Below are positions 1 to 8,964 of a stretch of DNA of 64,000 bases, in pieces; position 1 is the stretch's first letter, and every line of letters starts with the position of its first letter. This DNA comes from Bacteroidota bacterium. GTDB taxonomy: Bacteria > Bacteroidota > Bacteroidia > Flavobacteriales > Flavobacteriaceae. Under the pieces are notes generated by a model. It did not search any database, was not told the origin of the DNA, and saw only the letters and a list, made by a program, of their open reading frames with translations. Both the position numbers and the translations under genes were made by a program. The DNA lies in the NCBI GenBank assembly GCA_027620655.1, contig JAQCDS010000007.1, forward strand, positions 1-64,000, written 5' to 3'.

Positions 1-334
1 GTGCAGATATACGTTGTCTTCTTTTAGTTAACAAAAAGTCTACAGTATTCCCTTCTTTATCAACTGCTCTGTATAAATATCTCCACTCACCCTTTACCTT
101 AATATAGGTTTCATCTAGTCTCCACCTTTTTCCAACTAATTTTTTTCTCTTTCTGAATTGTTGTTCTACAAGGGGTGTGAATTTGAATACCCAGCGTTGA
201 ATAGTAGCATGATCCACTTTGACTCCTCTGATAGATAAAAGTTCTTCTACATCTCTATAGCTAAGACTAAACCTTAATTTGAAGTAAACAGCTTGTAATA
301 TGATTGCTTTAGGAAAACAGTGACCTTTGAACAT
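1..334 (-). CDS. IS6-family transposase, N-terminal 111 residues (partial)
   Basis: This is the N-terminal half of a DDE transposase of the IS6 family. Translation from the ATG at 334 gives MFKGHCFPKAII, followed by a helix-turn-helix-like segment (about residues 20-50, with YRDVEELL and VDHATIQRWV). The start of the catalytic core follows: DETYIKV with the first catalytic Asp at residue 74, then WRYLYRAVDKEGNTVDFLLT. All of these are hallmarks of IS26/IS240-type transposases, which are normally about 220-240 residues. The frame stays open to the window edge, so the visible part is intact. Whether the whole gene is functional cannot be judged. Confidence 0.9.
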   Translation of the reverse strand, partial: MFKGHCFPKAIILQAVYFKLRFSLSYRDVEELLSIRGVKVDHATIQRWVFKFTPLVEQQFRKRKKLVGKRWRLDETYIKVKGEWRYLYRAVDKEGNTVDFLLTKRRQRISA

Positions 335-378
335 CTTTTTGTTGTAAATATAAAAAAATAAAATTTTTCATTACATTA

Positions 379-392
379 GATGCGACAGAACC
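379..392 (-). repeat. Terminal inverted repeat of the IS6-family element
   Basis: On the minus strand the element begins GGTTCTGTCGCATC. The GG-TTCTGT-GCA pattern is like the ends of IS6-family elements (IS26 begins GGCACTGTTGCAAA). The partner repeat is outside the window, so the exact length cannot be verified. Confidence 0.65.
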
Positions 393-398
393 AATGTT

Positions 399-3300
399 TT
401 ATAGCTTAATGAAACGTTTTGTAACATTATTACTACCATTACTCACTTTAATCAAATAAACACCCTGACTTAATAAACTTACATCTATTTCATTAGCATT
501 TGATACAGTTTTCACAAGCTGACCAATTAAGGAATAAATTTCAATGAAATAGGCCTCTGAATCTCCTTCAATATAAAGCATATTTTGAACAGGGTTTGGA
601 TAGATTATAACATCTGAAGCCTCCCCACCATTACTAGTGTCATTTACAGCTTTTGGACTTCCATTTGTATTGATGCAATTCCAATTTTCTGGTAATGAAT
701 TGTCTAAACCTGGAGAAATTAATTCTAATGTGTTTCCGGTTCCATTTGCACAACTTGGCCAGGGTTGATCAAAAGTGTAATAAACTTCATCCATGAGTTT
801 GTCCCAAGGATTAAACAATCGAACAGCATCTGTTTGGCCAAATCCAAAGCTCAATTCCCCTATATGTGGAATGTTTGGAAATACGCTAACGAAGTTCATT
901 ACATTTTTGACAATAACCAAATATCCATAACCCTCTATTTGTGTGCCCTCAGGTATTACAAATACATGATTATCAGTATCATCTTTTATTTTCCAATTTG
1001 AAAGATCAATTGAAGTTGGTTGTGAGTTATACAGTTCAATCCAATCACTAGGGTTAAATGCATCACTTGAATTGTAATTAATTTCGTTGATAACCACTTG
1101 TGATTTGACTTTAATAGGGACACTTTCGTTGTATGTACAAATTTCTGATTCATCTTTAACAATGACATTGTAAGTTCCTACAGCTAAGTCTAAAAACACA
1201 TTATTAGTATCAAAATTTTGCCCCCCGTCAATACTATACAAATATGGACCTACTCCAGATGTTGGATTAATGGATATTGATCCATCTGCCGAAACAACAG
1301 AAGAAACTTCTGTTGCTATAATATCAACTGTATTAAATTCACAGGCTTGAATTGTAAAGGTCTCCTCAAAAGAACAAAGACCTTGCGAATCTACAACAAC
1401 AATATCATAATTATCTGGGGCTAAATTGTCAAATGAATTAGAGTCTGAAAATGTTTGTCCTCCATCAATACTATATTGAAAAGGACTTAATCCAGATGAT
1501 GTATAAATTCTAATAACTCCGTCATTTGAAAAAGGTGAAGAGGCGTGAGTTATATTAACATCAGCTTCTATAGAACAACCTGTTCCATCGGGGCAAAAGA
1601 CTTCTTGTACTTCATATTCAAATTCTCCAGTATTGGTTAAAATAACATTGCCATTGGAATCAAGAATACTAAAATCCCCTTCTCCATAGCCACAGCAAAT
1701 TCCATCGCCATAAGAATCGTAAAAATATAGTGTGAAACATGAACTGTAATCAAGACAAATATCTTCACTATAAAAATCCATTCCACCTTGCAATGAACCT
1801 GTATTTACAATTTGATTTGCTCCTTCATCATAGAGTTTCCAAGAGGTTTCTTGAGGATAATTATCAGCATTAATGACTAGGGTTACAATATCATATTGTG
1901 AGTCTAAATTTGTGGTTGTAAAATCAGAATTATTGCTAGAATTTTCATCAATTTCATTGTTGATTTGTAATAAATTTAAAGTAATGTTGTTATCGTTTTG
2001 TTGAAGATTATCATCTATATTAATAATAAATTCGCCTTGTTCTTGAAAAGGTATATTGACCGATTGATTAATAATATCAACTACAACTTCATTCACAACA
2101 ACCTCAATTTTTACATTTGTTACAGTTGTTTCGCCTTGGTTTGATATGATTGTGTTTACCTCAACCTCTTCATCACAAACTACAGCAAGATCACCAATTG
2201 AAAGTGCTCCATCCAATGCATGCACTTTACTTACAATAACACTCAAAGAATCGTTGTTTTCATACTCATCAAGTATGTGATTTACATTTATAGTAATATT
2301 ATAATCTCCAATAGTTGAAAAATCATGAGGTACTGAAAATTGAAAATCCGATGCACTAAAAGGTGGAATTGTTTGAGAAATTGTAAGTGTTTCGACGGGT
2401 TGATCGTTTATCAATAGTTCAATTTCGAAATCACTCATATCATTAAGACCAAAATTGGTGATTGTAGCAGTTACTAACTCACTGTTTCCTAAGGTAGAAG
2501 ACGAAAGAGGTTCAACAATTGCTGATACACCCAAATCATAATCACCATTGATATCTGCCCAAAATGAAACCCATGGTCTTGCTTGCTTTATGGCCAATTG
2601 ATCCTGTGCCGTTACCTTATACTCGATATCCATTCCAAAACCTTCTGCACCCACAACATCGTATAGGATCGAAAATTCATCATGAATAGTCGTTAAATAT
2701 TCCCGCATTTGATCGAGGTATACTTGATCCATGACCAATTCACCTGGGTTGACTAAATTGGATAATCTTAATACAAGATACCCTCCGCCTTGCGATGGAT
2801 TTTGATACAATAAAATTTCCTCTGGTACCGAATTTGGATCAGGATTTGTAATCAATGACTCTCCTACTTGTGTGTTCAAATAAAATGTATCTTCTGTCTT
2901 ATAAATTGGATCGATACTTATCCCCACACCATTTGATTTTTCGTCTTGAAAATTGGGATGACACAAGACACCCATAGCCGCCATAAAATGATCAATCCGA
3001 TAAAAATCTCGCTCTTCATAGGCTCTAAAATTCCACATACTCGCATAAACCTGTTTTATAGATTTCGAGATATGTCCTTCGTCAAGATACTGAGTTTTGG
3101 AGGTATATAATCCTGCACCACTAAACCCAGGTAAATCTTCATTGTTAGTGCTTGAACGGCATCTTACTGCAGTACCCTCTGGAAAATTGTTATGCATAGC
3201 TTGTAAATCTTCCATCATCCATTGTGGCATAGGAGCATCTTTTATATCTCTTCTAAAATCTTTTAGCCGTTCAGTTCTAAAAATGATATCATTTTGAAAC

Positions 3301-4769
3301 ACAGGATTATTGATCATTACTTGTGCTTCTTCATAAAAATTATTGAACTGCATGAATTCATCATAATAATAAAACGGAATTCCAAAACCATCAGGAATTG
3401 TACCTTCTGGAAAATCAAATGATTTCATGGTGGCAACGTTAGAACACTTTGCACCAAAAGAAGTGGACATTCCAAAATTGATGTCTTCTAAAGGCATAAT
3501 TTCAGTAATACTTAAATCTCTAATGGGGATTTGTGGCTCTGTTGGTCTAAGATCTTCATACCAATTATTGACCTCAGTTAAAGTCGCTTCTCTTATCTCA
3601 AACTGGTCATTTTCAACCTTATAATAAATGTAATTACCTAGTAAATTTGCAATTGAATCAATGGCCAAAGGTTCTGCGATGTAGGCATTTGGAACATTGT
3701 CTTGTATGGCTCTCAAATTGACATGTGACAATGGGGTTTGTATCACAGAGGTTATGATTCCTCCTACTCTTGGTAATGAATTTGGAAGTGCATCATAAAG
3801 AACAATATCACGGCTTCCTGGTGTTTCATTTAAATCCTGCATATGCTTAAAAAAACCATAGCCTTCTGCTTCATGAAAAGGAATATAATTCACTTCTGCA
3901 AAAACATCAGATTCTAAAGCCACTTCAATTCTTGAGCCTTCAAAATCCTCTGCATAGTTGTTAAGATGATTATTTTCAGAAGATTGCCCAATAAAATGGT
4001 TCATATTATTTTGAAGAAATGGCATATTAGCCACCAATAATTCATATGTTCTTTGTGTTGCCTCAAAGTTGTAAGCATTTCCAAAAGAAAAATTAAAAGA
4101 ATAACTACCTATACTACCGTTTGGAAGAATGTCATTTGGGTTAAAAACAATTTCTCCAGAACTATCATCTCCTGTAACAGACGCTCCAATACCACTCCAA
4201 AAACTTGCATGAATGATATAGGTATTACTGTTGATAAAGTAGACCTTTGGCTCTGGGGTATCTCGATCAAGTATTCCAAACTTTACATACAACTGGTCAT
4301 CCAAAAAAGGTGCCCATCCAACATTTTGTACGGTTGCCAAATCCATAAAGGTTTCAGCATCTGGGATAGAAGTTGAGCCGTGTATAAAATCAATAGGAGC
4401 AGCAAAGTTAAAAGGTGCATCTGTAGGCATATTATTAAACTCTATGAGATCATCTATACCGTCTCCATCGTAATCATCTGGAGATGCAATATCATGTTCT
4501 GTGATAGAATAGTTCTCCAAAGGATATGCTCCTGCAGGTTCAGTAATAACCATCGTTCCATCAACACCAATTGTCATTGAAGTTGCCCAATTGTAAGTTG
4601 GACTATGTTGTGCATGAAGGATATAATATTTATCTGCTTGGCCTTGAATAGATAATTGCACTTGACCAAGACCATTTATTGAATAATTATCAATTGTAAC
4701 AGTTTGGGAAAAAGAAAAATTATAGACAGAAATTGAACAAAGAATCAGTAAAAAAATTCTTTTTATCAT
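399..4769 (-). CDS. Giant T9SS-secreted protein with PEP-synthase-like (phosphohistidine and ATP-grasp) segments, CARDB, SprB and lamin-tail domains
   Basis: A 1456-residue exported protein with a signal peptide at residues 1-22 (ends SFSQ). A calcium-type repeat DYDGDGIDD lies near residue 99. Around residues 335-365 a segment GGIIT...TPLSHVNLRA resembles the swivelling phosphohistidine domain of PEP-utilising enzymes, with candidate His349. Residues about 430-740 resemble the ATP-grasp (PEP/pyruvate-binding) domain, with FGAKCSNVATM, AVRCRSSTNNEDLPGFSGAG and a final KQARPW. Two CARDB-like domains (about 745-960), a cysteine-rich CFTLYFYDSYGDGICC module, two SprB-like repeats (each with FQYSIDGGQ or LYSIDGGQ), a lamin-tail domain starting VVINEINYN (about 1220) and a type A T9SS sorting domain (YPNPVQNMLYIEG to KRFIKL) follow. 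The domain order is reversed relative to PEP synthase, and no C-terminal PEP-binding barrel is seen. Catalysis outside the cell is unproven; the function is unknown. Confidence 0.85.
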   Translation of the reverse strand: MIKRIFLLILCSISVYNFSFSQTVTIDNYSINGLGQVQLSIQGQADKYYILHAQHSPTYNWATSMTIGVDGTMVITEPAGAYPLENYSITEHDIASPDDYDGDGIDDLIEFNNMPTDAPFNFAAPIDFIHGSTSIPDAETFMDLATVQNVGWAPFLDDQLYVKFGILDRDTPEPKVYFINSNTYIIHASFWSGIGASVTGDDSSGEIVFNPNDILPNGSIGSYSFNFSFGNAYNFEATQRTYELLVANMPFLQNNMNHFIGQSSENNHLNNYAEDFEGSRIEVALESDVFAEVNYIPFHEAEGYGFFKHMQDLNETPGSRDIVLYDALPNSLPRVGGIITSVIQTPLSHVNLRAIQDNVPNAYIAEPLAIDSIANLLGNYIYYKVENDQFEIREATLTEVNNWYEDLRPTEPQIPIRDLSITEIMPLEDINFGMSTSFGAKCSNVATMKSFDFPEGTIPDGFGIPFYYYDEFMQFNNFYEEAQVMINNPVFQNDIIFRTERLKDFRRDIKDAPMPQWMMEDLQAMHNNFPEGTAVRCRSSTNNEDLPGFSGAGLYTSKTQYLDEGHISKSIKQVYASMWNFRAYEERDFYRIDHFMAAMGVLCHPNFQDEKSNGVGISIDPIYKTEDTFYLNTQVGESLITNPDPNSVPEEILLYQNPSQGGGYLVLRLSNLVNPGELVMDQVYLDQMREYLTTIHDEFSILYDVVGAEGFGMDIEYKVTAQDQLAIKQARPWVSFWADINGDYDLGVSAIVEPLSSSTLGNSELVTATITNFGLNDMSDFEIELLINDQPVETLTISQTIPPFSASDFQFSVPHDFSTIGDYNITINVNHILDEYENNDSLSVIVSKVHALDGALSIGDLAVVCDEEVEVNTIISNQGETTVTNVKIEVVVNEVVVDIINQSVNIPFQEQGEFIINIDDNLQQNDNNITLNLLQINNEIDENSSNNSDFTTTNLDSQYDIVTLVINADNYPQETSWKLYDEGANQIVNTGSLQGGMDFYSEDICLDYSSCFTLYFYDSYGDGICCGYGEGDFSILDSNGNVILTNTGEFEYEVQEVFCPDGTGCSIEADVNITHASSPFSNDGVIRIYTSSGLSPFQYSIDGGQTFSDSNSFDNLAPDNYDIVVVDSQGLCSFEETFTIQACEFNTVDIIATEVSSVVSADGSISINPTSGVGPYLYSIDGGQNFDTNNVFLDLAVGTYNVIVKDESEICTYNESVPIKVKSQVVINEINYNSSDAFNPSDWIELYNSQPTSIDLSNWKIKDDTDNHVFVIPEGTQIEGYGYLVIVKNVMNFVSVFPNIPHIGELSFGFGQTDAVRLFNPWDKLMDEVYYTFDQPWPSCANGTGNTLELISPGLDNSLPENWNCINTNGSPKAVNDTSNGGEASDVIIYPNPVQNMLYIEGDSEAYFIEIYSLIGQLVKTVSNANEIDVSLLSQGVYLIKVSNGSNNVTKRFIKL

Positions 4770-4881
4770 TAAAAATGCATATTAAATTGGTTTCTAATTC
4801 ACTAATATACAAATGTTTAGCGTGTTATTTTCAGTATTTTAAAAAAATGTTTTTACCCTCTGAAGTAAAAAATCATGTAAA

Positions 4882-5409
4882 TCAATCAATACAATCTAAA
4901 GGCATGTGTAATAAATGAAGTCGAGCTTTATCGTTATAAATAACAACTTGATAAATACGATCATAAATATCTGAATCGTAAGCTTCTAAATTTTCATTAT
5001 TTAAAAGACCTGCCAAAACTCCAGTCGTATTGCTATGTCCAACAACAAGTGCGTTTTGCTTACGGTCTAATAATAATTCTGAAAATTCTTTAAGATGCTC
5101 TGCATTGTAATTCTCAATTCCTAATTCTTTGGCAGTAGCAGTTGGCATCGCAGTAGTTGTGGTTCTAATATAGTCTGTACTGTAAATGACTTCTAGAGGC
5201 ACATCCTTGAAAAAACGTCTTAGGTTCTCCGACCTAATCTGACCGCATTCAGAGAGTGGTGGATTTGAAGAATTATTGGATTCTAAATCTTTTTCTGAAT
5301 GTCTTACCAAATAAATCGTAAATATGTCATCGTGGTTTTGAGCATTGGCATCTTCCCCACCTGAGCAAGTAAAAATTAAAAAAACAAAAAGAAAAATGAG
5401 GTTTTTCAC
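4882..5409 (-). CDS. Exported histidine phosphatase superfamily protein
   Basis: A 175-residue SixA/phosphoglycerate-mutase-like phosphatase. It carries the RH signature LVRHSEKD (Arg36, His37), YIRTTTTA with Arg82 and VVGHSNTTG with the second catalytic-pocket His125. The N-terminus MKNLIFLFVFLIFTCSGG is an export signal; Cys15 could be lipidated, which would make it a periplasmic or surface lipoprotein. The start codon is GTG at 5409; no in-frame ATG gives a complete signal sequence. It stands alone between two unrelated transcription units. The family hydrolyses phosphomonoesters through a phosphohistidine, but the substrate cannot be predicted here. Confidence 0.85.
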   Translation of the reverse strand: MKNLIFLFVFLIFTCSGGEDANAQNHDDIFTIYLVRHSEKDLESNNSSNPPLSECGQIRSENLRRFFKDVPLEVIYSTDYIRTTTTAMPTATAKELGIENYNAEHLKEFSELLLDRKQNALVVGHSNTTGVLAGLLNNENLEAYDSDIYDRIYQVVIYNDKARLHLLHMPLDCID

Positions 5410-5488
5410 AAGTGATTTTCAATTTATATTATAAAATAAATTTAATGTTTTTTTATGACCTTAAATATATATGGTAAATTATTTTTTA

Positions 5489-5496
5489 TAAATTTG
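5489..5496 (+). promoter_or_regulatory. Putative -7 element of the metal-uptake operon
   Basis: TAAATTTG matches the Bacteroidota -7 consensus TAnnTTTG exactly. It lies 20 bp before the ATG of the small His/Cys-rich gene. No TTG at the expected -33 distance is seen, which would suit a regulated promoter. Confidence 0.45.
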
Positions 5497-5516
5497 TCAC
5501 AATCCCAAGATAAATA

Positions 5517-5846
5517 ATGAAAAACGAATTGAACACCTTAAAAAAAATAACAGCAAATTTATTGTTTGTTGTTTTGATATTTCCAACTGTTTTTAACTTC
5601 CTTCATCACTTTAGTGAACATCATCATATAGAATGTTCAGAAAACAAATCACACATTCATCAATCTATATCCAATTGTGATGTTTGTGACTTTAATTTGT
5701 TATCATTCAATTATGATATCAATATTGATACTGAACTACAAACAATAGAAATTTATGAAGAGGTCAATATAATCTTTACCTCTTTAAAATTTCGCTCTTT
5801 TAACATAACTCATAAACAGCTTCGCGCACCTCCTATTTTTTCATAA
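5517..5846 (+). CDS. Small His/Cys-rich membrane-anchored or exported protein, first gene of a probable metal-uptake operon
   Basis: A 109-residue protein with one hydrophobic segment (about residues 11-29, ANLLFVVLIFPTVFNFL). A dense cluster of possible metal ligands follows directly: HHFSEHHHIEC (His30, 31, 35-37, Cys40), HIH (46-48) and CDVC (54-57). The remaining C-terminal half has no recognisable motif. It lies 35 bp upstream of a TonB-dependent receptor and appears cotranscribed with it. The likely role is binding a transition metal in the periplasm or sensing it, but I do not recognise a characterised family. His/Cys clusters and context support the metal idea; the metal itself (zinc or copper) is a guess. 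Confidence 0.7.
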   Translation: MKNELNTLKKITANLLFVVLIFPTVFNFLHHFSEHHHIECSENKSHIHQSISNCDVCDFNLLSFNYDINIDTELQTIEIYEEVNIIFTSLKFRSFNITHKQLRAPPIFS

Positions 5847-5881
5847 CACCCACTCCCCTTTTTTTAAGTTAATGAAGAAAT

Positions 5882-8287
5882 ATGATGTGCAACTATGCTT
5901 TAGCTATCTTGCTGGTATGCAATTATTTAGCTATATCTCAAAATTGTAAATACACCCTATCGGGTAAGGTTTTAGACTTACATGATAGCTCCGTTTTATC
6001 TGGAGCTACCCTTGTTGTGGCTGAAACTGAATCGATGACTCAAACCTCTCTTGATGGTGATTATACAATTTTAAACTTATGCGAAAACACAACATATAGT
6101 ATTAAAATTTTGCATTCGTCTTGTGAGACAAAAACATTTTATGTTAAAATATCAGAAGACACTCAAAGAGATTTTAAGCTAGAGCATCATTTAGAAGAAC
6201 TCAATGAGATTATTTTGGAAGGAAAGGCTTACGAAAATAACACCAATACTACACTTGAAAATAATGTTTCAAATGAAACACTAGAACGCTACAGTACTGG
6301 TGCTTTAGGCGATGCGCTCAACAGTTTAAGTGGTGTATCTTCATTAAATAAAGGAAATGGGATTGTAAAACCCATTGTGAATGGTTTGCATAGTAGCCGC
6401 ATTATTATGGTGAATAATGGCGTAAGAATGCAAGACCAAGAATGGGGAGCAGAACATGCACCAAATATTGATATCAACTCAGTGGGCAGACTAACACTCA
6501 TAAAAAGTGCCAGCGCGCTACAATATGGTGGAGACGCCATGGGTGGCGTAATAATTGCAGAGGCCCTAAAAGTGCCTGTTAAAGACAGTTTATATGGCAA
6601 GACCATGACTTCAGTAGCTTCCAATGGAAGAGGCGGAATATTAACTTCAAATTTGACTAAAAGCTATTCTAGTGGCTGGTTTGGTACAGCTCAAGGTACA
6701 GTAAAACGCTTTGGAGATTTTGAAGCCGCAGATTATATTTTAAGTAACACAGGACTGATTGAACAAAATGCATCATTGCATCTTGGTCTTAATAAATTCA
6801 ATTATGGATTTGAAGGCTATTTTTCATTTTTCAGCAACAAAATTGGCATTTTGCGGGCTTCTCACTTACATGGTGCTGCCGATCAAGTTCGTGCATTTGA
6901 AAGTAATACACCATTAATTATTAATGATTTTACTTATAATATTGAAGCACCACGACAAAATGTTAAACATCAACTGGCCAGAATAAAAGGGTTTAAAACT
7001 TTTGAAAATTTTGGCATATTGAGTTTACAGTATGATTATCAACAAAACAATCGGCTTGAATTTGACATCAGAAGAGGAGATGACAGAGATAAAGCTGCAA
7101 TGGATTTAAAACTCAAAACGCATACGCTACTACTTGATTATGAAAATGATTTTGAACGTCAATTGGACTTAAAATCAGGTTTAATGGCACGCTATCAAAA
7201 TAATTTTGCAAATCCAAATACAGGTGTACGTAGGCTAATTCCCGATTATGATAAATACGAATTAGGTATTTATCTTTTAGGAAATTTTACTCTAGATGAT
7301 CGATGGTTAGTAGAAGCAGGTGCTCGATTTGATTATACTCATTTAGATGCTTATAAATTCTACCGAACGTCTTTTTGGGAAGATCGAAATTATGATGTTT
7401 TATATCCACATATTGTCATTGAAGATCTTGGTACGCAAGTATTGGCGAATCCGAATTTAAAATTCCATAACGCCTCTGCTACAGCAGGTTTGAAATATAC
7501 TTTTAAGGACAACTACCAACTGTTTTTAAATTATGCTTTAGCCTCACGTGCACCAAATCCTTCCGAGCTTTTTAGTGAAGGCCTACACCACTCTGGCGCT
7601 CGAATAGAGCTAGGTGATTTGAGTTTTAATTCTGAAGTGGGACACAAAGTATCTGTTACATTTCAACGCGATCATGATACATTTAGTTTTTCAATAAATC
7701 CATATGTAAATACAATTTCTGATTTTATAATCATTGAACCCACAAAAGTTTTAGAAACAATTCGTGGAAATTTTCAGGTTTGGGAATATAGACAAACAAA
7801 TGCTCAATTACTTGGAGTTGATATTGATGTCGCTTATAAATTTACAGATAAACTAAATTTTACACATCAATTATCCATTGTTAAAGGTTATGATCGTAGT
7901 AAAGATTTACCATTAATTAGCATGCCTCCAATCTCTACTAAAAATGAAATTTCATTTGAACATCCAAAATTTCACAATTTAAAACTCGCGCTACAAAGCG
8001 AATATGTTTTTGCACAAAATGAATACCCCGATAATAATTTTGAGGTATATGTTCCAGAAACAGAAACTACAGAACTTTTGGATATAAGCTCAACACCAAG
8101 CGCTTATCATTTGCTAAATTTTAATTCTAGTATAGATTTCGAAATTACCAAAACGTCACTCCTAACCGTAGGATTAGGAATTACAAATATTTTGAATACT
8201 TCCTACAGAAACTACTTAAATCTTCAGCGCTTTTATGCCGATGATTTAGGTAGAAATTTTTTATTAAATCTAAAATTTAAATATTAA
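5882..8287 (+). CDS. TonB-dependent outer-membrane receptor, probable metal uptake type
   Basis: An 801-residue receptor. A signal segment (residues 1-20, ends LAISQ) is followed by a carboxypeptidase-regulatory-like beta domain (about 25-95, starting YTLSGKVLDL). A plug domain follows (about 110-235, with GDALNSLSGVSSLNKGNGIVKPIVNGL), then a 22-strand-type barrel ending in aromatic LLNLKFKY. The plug segment QEWGAEHAPNID resembles zinc-type receptors in the ZnuD group, although that assignment is from memory of the family. There are two adjacent ATG codons at 5882 and 5885. An earlier ATG at 5872 is out of frame. It is sandwiched between a His/Cys-rich small protein and an acidic lipoprotein 18 bp downstream, consistent with one uptake operon. 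Confidence 0.88.
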   Translation: MMCNYALAILLVCNYLAISQNCKYTLSGKVLDLHDSSVLSGATLVVAETESMTQTSLDGDYTILNLCENTTYSIKILHSSCETKTFYVKISEDTQRDFKLEHHLEELNEIILEGKAYENNTNTTLENNVSNETLERYSTGALGDALNSLSGVSSLNKGNGIVKPIVNGLHSSRIIMVNNGVRMQDQEWGAEHAPNIDINSVGRLTLIKSASALQYGGDAMGGVIIAEALKVPVKDSLYGKTMTSVASNGRGGILTSNLTKSYSSGWFGTAQGTVKRFGDFEAADYILSNTGLIEQNASLHLGLNKFNYGFEGYFSFFSNKIGILRASHLHGAADQVRAFESNTPLIINDFTYNIEAPRQNVKHQLARIKGFKTFENFGILSLQYDYQQNNRLEFDIRRGDDRDKAAMDLKLKTHTLLLDYENDFERQLDLKSGLMARYQNNFANPNTGVRRLIPDYDKYELGIYLLGNFTLDDRWLVEAGARFDYTHLDAYKFYRTSFWEDRNYDVLYPHIVIEDLGTQVLANPNLKFHNASATAGLKYTFKDNYQLFLNYALASRAPNPSELFSEGLHHSGARIELGDLSFNSEVGHKVSVTFQRDHDTFSFSINPYVNTISDFIIIEPTKVLETIRGNFQVWEYRQTNAQLLGVDIDVAYKFTDKLNFTHQLSIVKGYDRSKDLPLISMPPISTKNEISFEHPKFHNLKLALQSEYVFAQNEYPDNNFEVYVPETETTELLDISSTPSAYHLLNFNSSIDFEITKTSLLTVGLGITNILNTSYRNYLNLQRFYADDLGRNFLLNLKFKY

Positions 8288-8305
8288 TTATTAAATACAA
8301 AAACA

Positions 8306-8899
8306 ATGAAAAAATCAATCTTTTTAATCCCACTTTTAATCCTAGCCTTAATTTTTACAGGATGTTCTGATGATGATGACACAACTCCAGAGCCTGTAAA
8401 TGAGGAAGAATTAATTACAACAATGACAGTAACTCTATCTCCAGTTGGTGGAGGATCAGACATCATTCTTAAAACTGTTGATATGGACGGTGATGGTGGA
8501 AATGAACCAGTAATTACCGTTAATGGAGTTACTGGTAACGAAGTTAGTTTAACTGTTGGAACATCTTATGAAGGTTCTATAGAGCTATTAAACGAGAGTG
8601 AGGATCCTGCTGAAGACATTACAGAAGAGGTTCAAGAAGAGGCTGAGGAACACCAGTTTTTCTATACTGCAAGTAGTAGTCTAGATGTAACTACAAGTTA
8701 CGAAGATGAGGACGGAGACGGAAACCCTATTGGTGTCGATTTTACACTAGAAGCCAATGAAGCAAGTTCTGGAGATCTTACATTTACACTACGTCATGAG
8801 CCCAACAAATCAGCGGCTGGTGTTAGTAATGGTGACATTACAAATGCAGGAGGTGAAACGGATATAACTGAAACTTTTTCGGTGACTATTGAACCGTAA
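8306..8899 (+). CDS. Acidic surface lipoprotein partner of the TonB receptor
   Basis: A 197-residue lipoprotein with signal peptide and lipobox FTGC (Cys20), directly followed by SDDDDTTPE, an acidic stretch typical of lipoproteins exported to the Bacteroidota cell surface. The mature part is beta-rich and highly acidic (PAEDITEEVQEEAEEH, SYEDEDGDGNPIG). Similar proteins encoded after this receptor type are annotated in databases as type 1 periplasmic-binding-fold superfamily; that recollection was not verified. It is the last gene of the operon and is followed by a strong bidirectional terminator. It probably captures or presents the ligand of the adjacent receptor. Confidence 0.75.
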   Translation: MKKSIFLIPLLILALIFTGCSDDDDTTPEPVNEEELITTMTVTLSPVGGGSDIILKTVDMDGDGGNEPVITVNGVTGNEVSLTVGTSYEGSIELLNESEDPAEDITEEVQEEAEEHQFFYTASSSLDVTTSYEDEDGDGNPIGVDFTLEANEASSGDLTFTLRHEPNKSAAGVSNGDITNAGGETDITETFSVTIEP

Positions 8900-8918
8900 A
8901 TTTTTGAATTATTTGAAT

Positions 8919-8951
8919 AAAAAAGCCCAACGCTATGTGTTGGGCTTTTTT
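8919..8951. terminator. Bidirectional rho-independent terminator
   Basis: The stem AGCCCAAC / GTTGGGCT with a 7-base loop is flanked by A6 on the left and T6 on the right. It can end the metal operon (plus) and the BNR-repeat T9SS gene (minus), whose stop lies 14 bp beyond. Confidence 0.9.
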
Positions 8952-8964
8952 AATGGAAACAACA

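Larger units (their letters stand above)
1..392 (-). mobile_element. IS6-family insertion sequence, one end only
   Basis: The first 392 bases are the 5' end of an insertion sequence read on the minus strand: a terminal inverted repeat, a short AT-rich leader and the N-terminal part of an IS6 (IS26/IS240-like) transposase. The rest lies beyond the window edge. The boundary at 392 is inferred from the sequence GGTTCTGTCGCATC, which resembles IS6-family ends. It sits 6 bp past the stop codon of the large secreted-protein gene. IS6 elements usually duplicate 8 bp of target, so 393-400 is the expected duplication, but the other copy cannot be seen. Confidence 0.85.

Noticed and set aside
5872-5950. 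Alternative ATG upstream of the TonB receptor
   Set aside because: It is in another frame and stops after about 25 codons.
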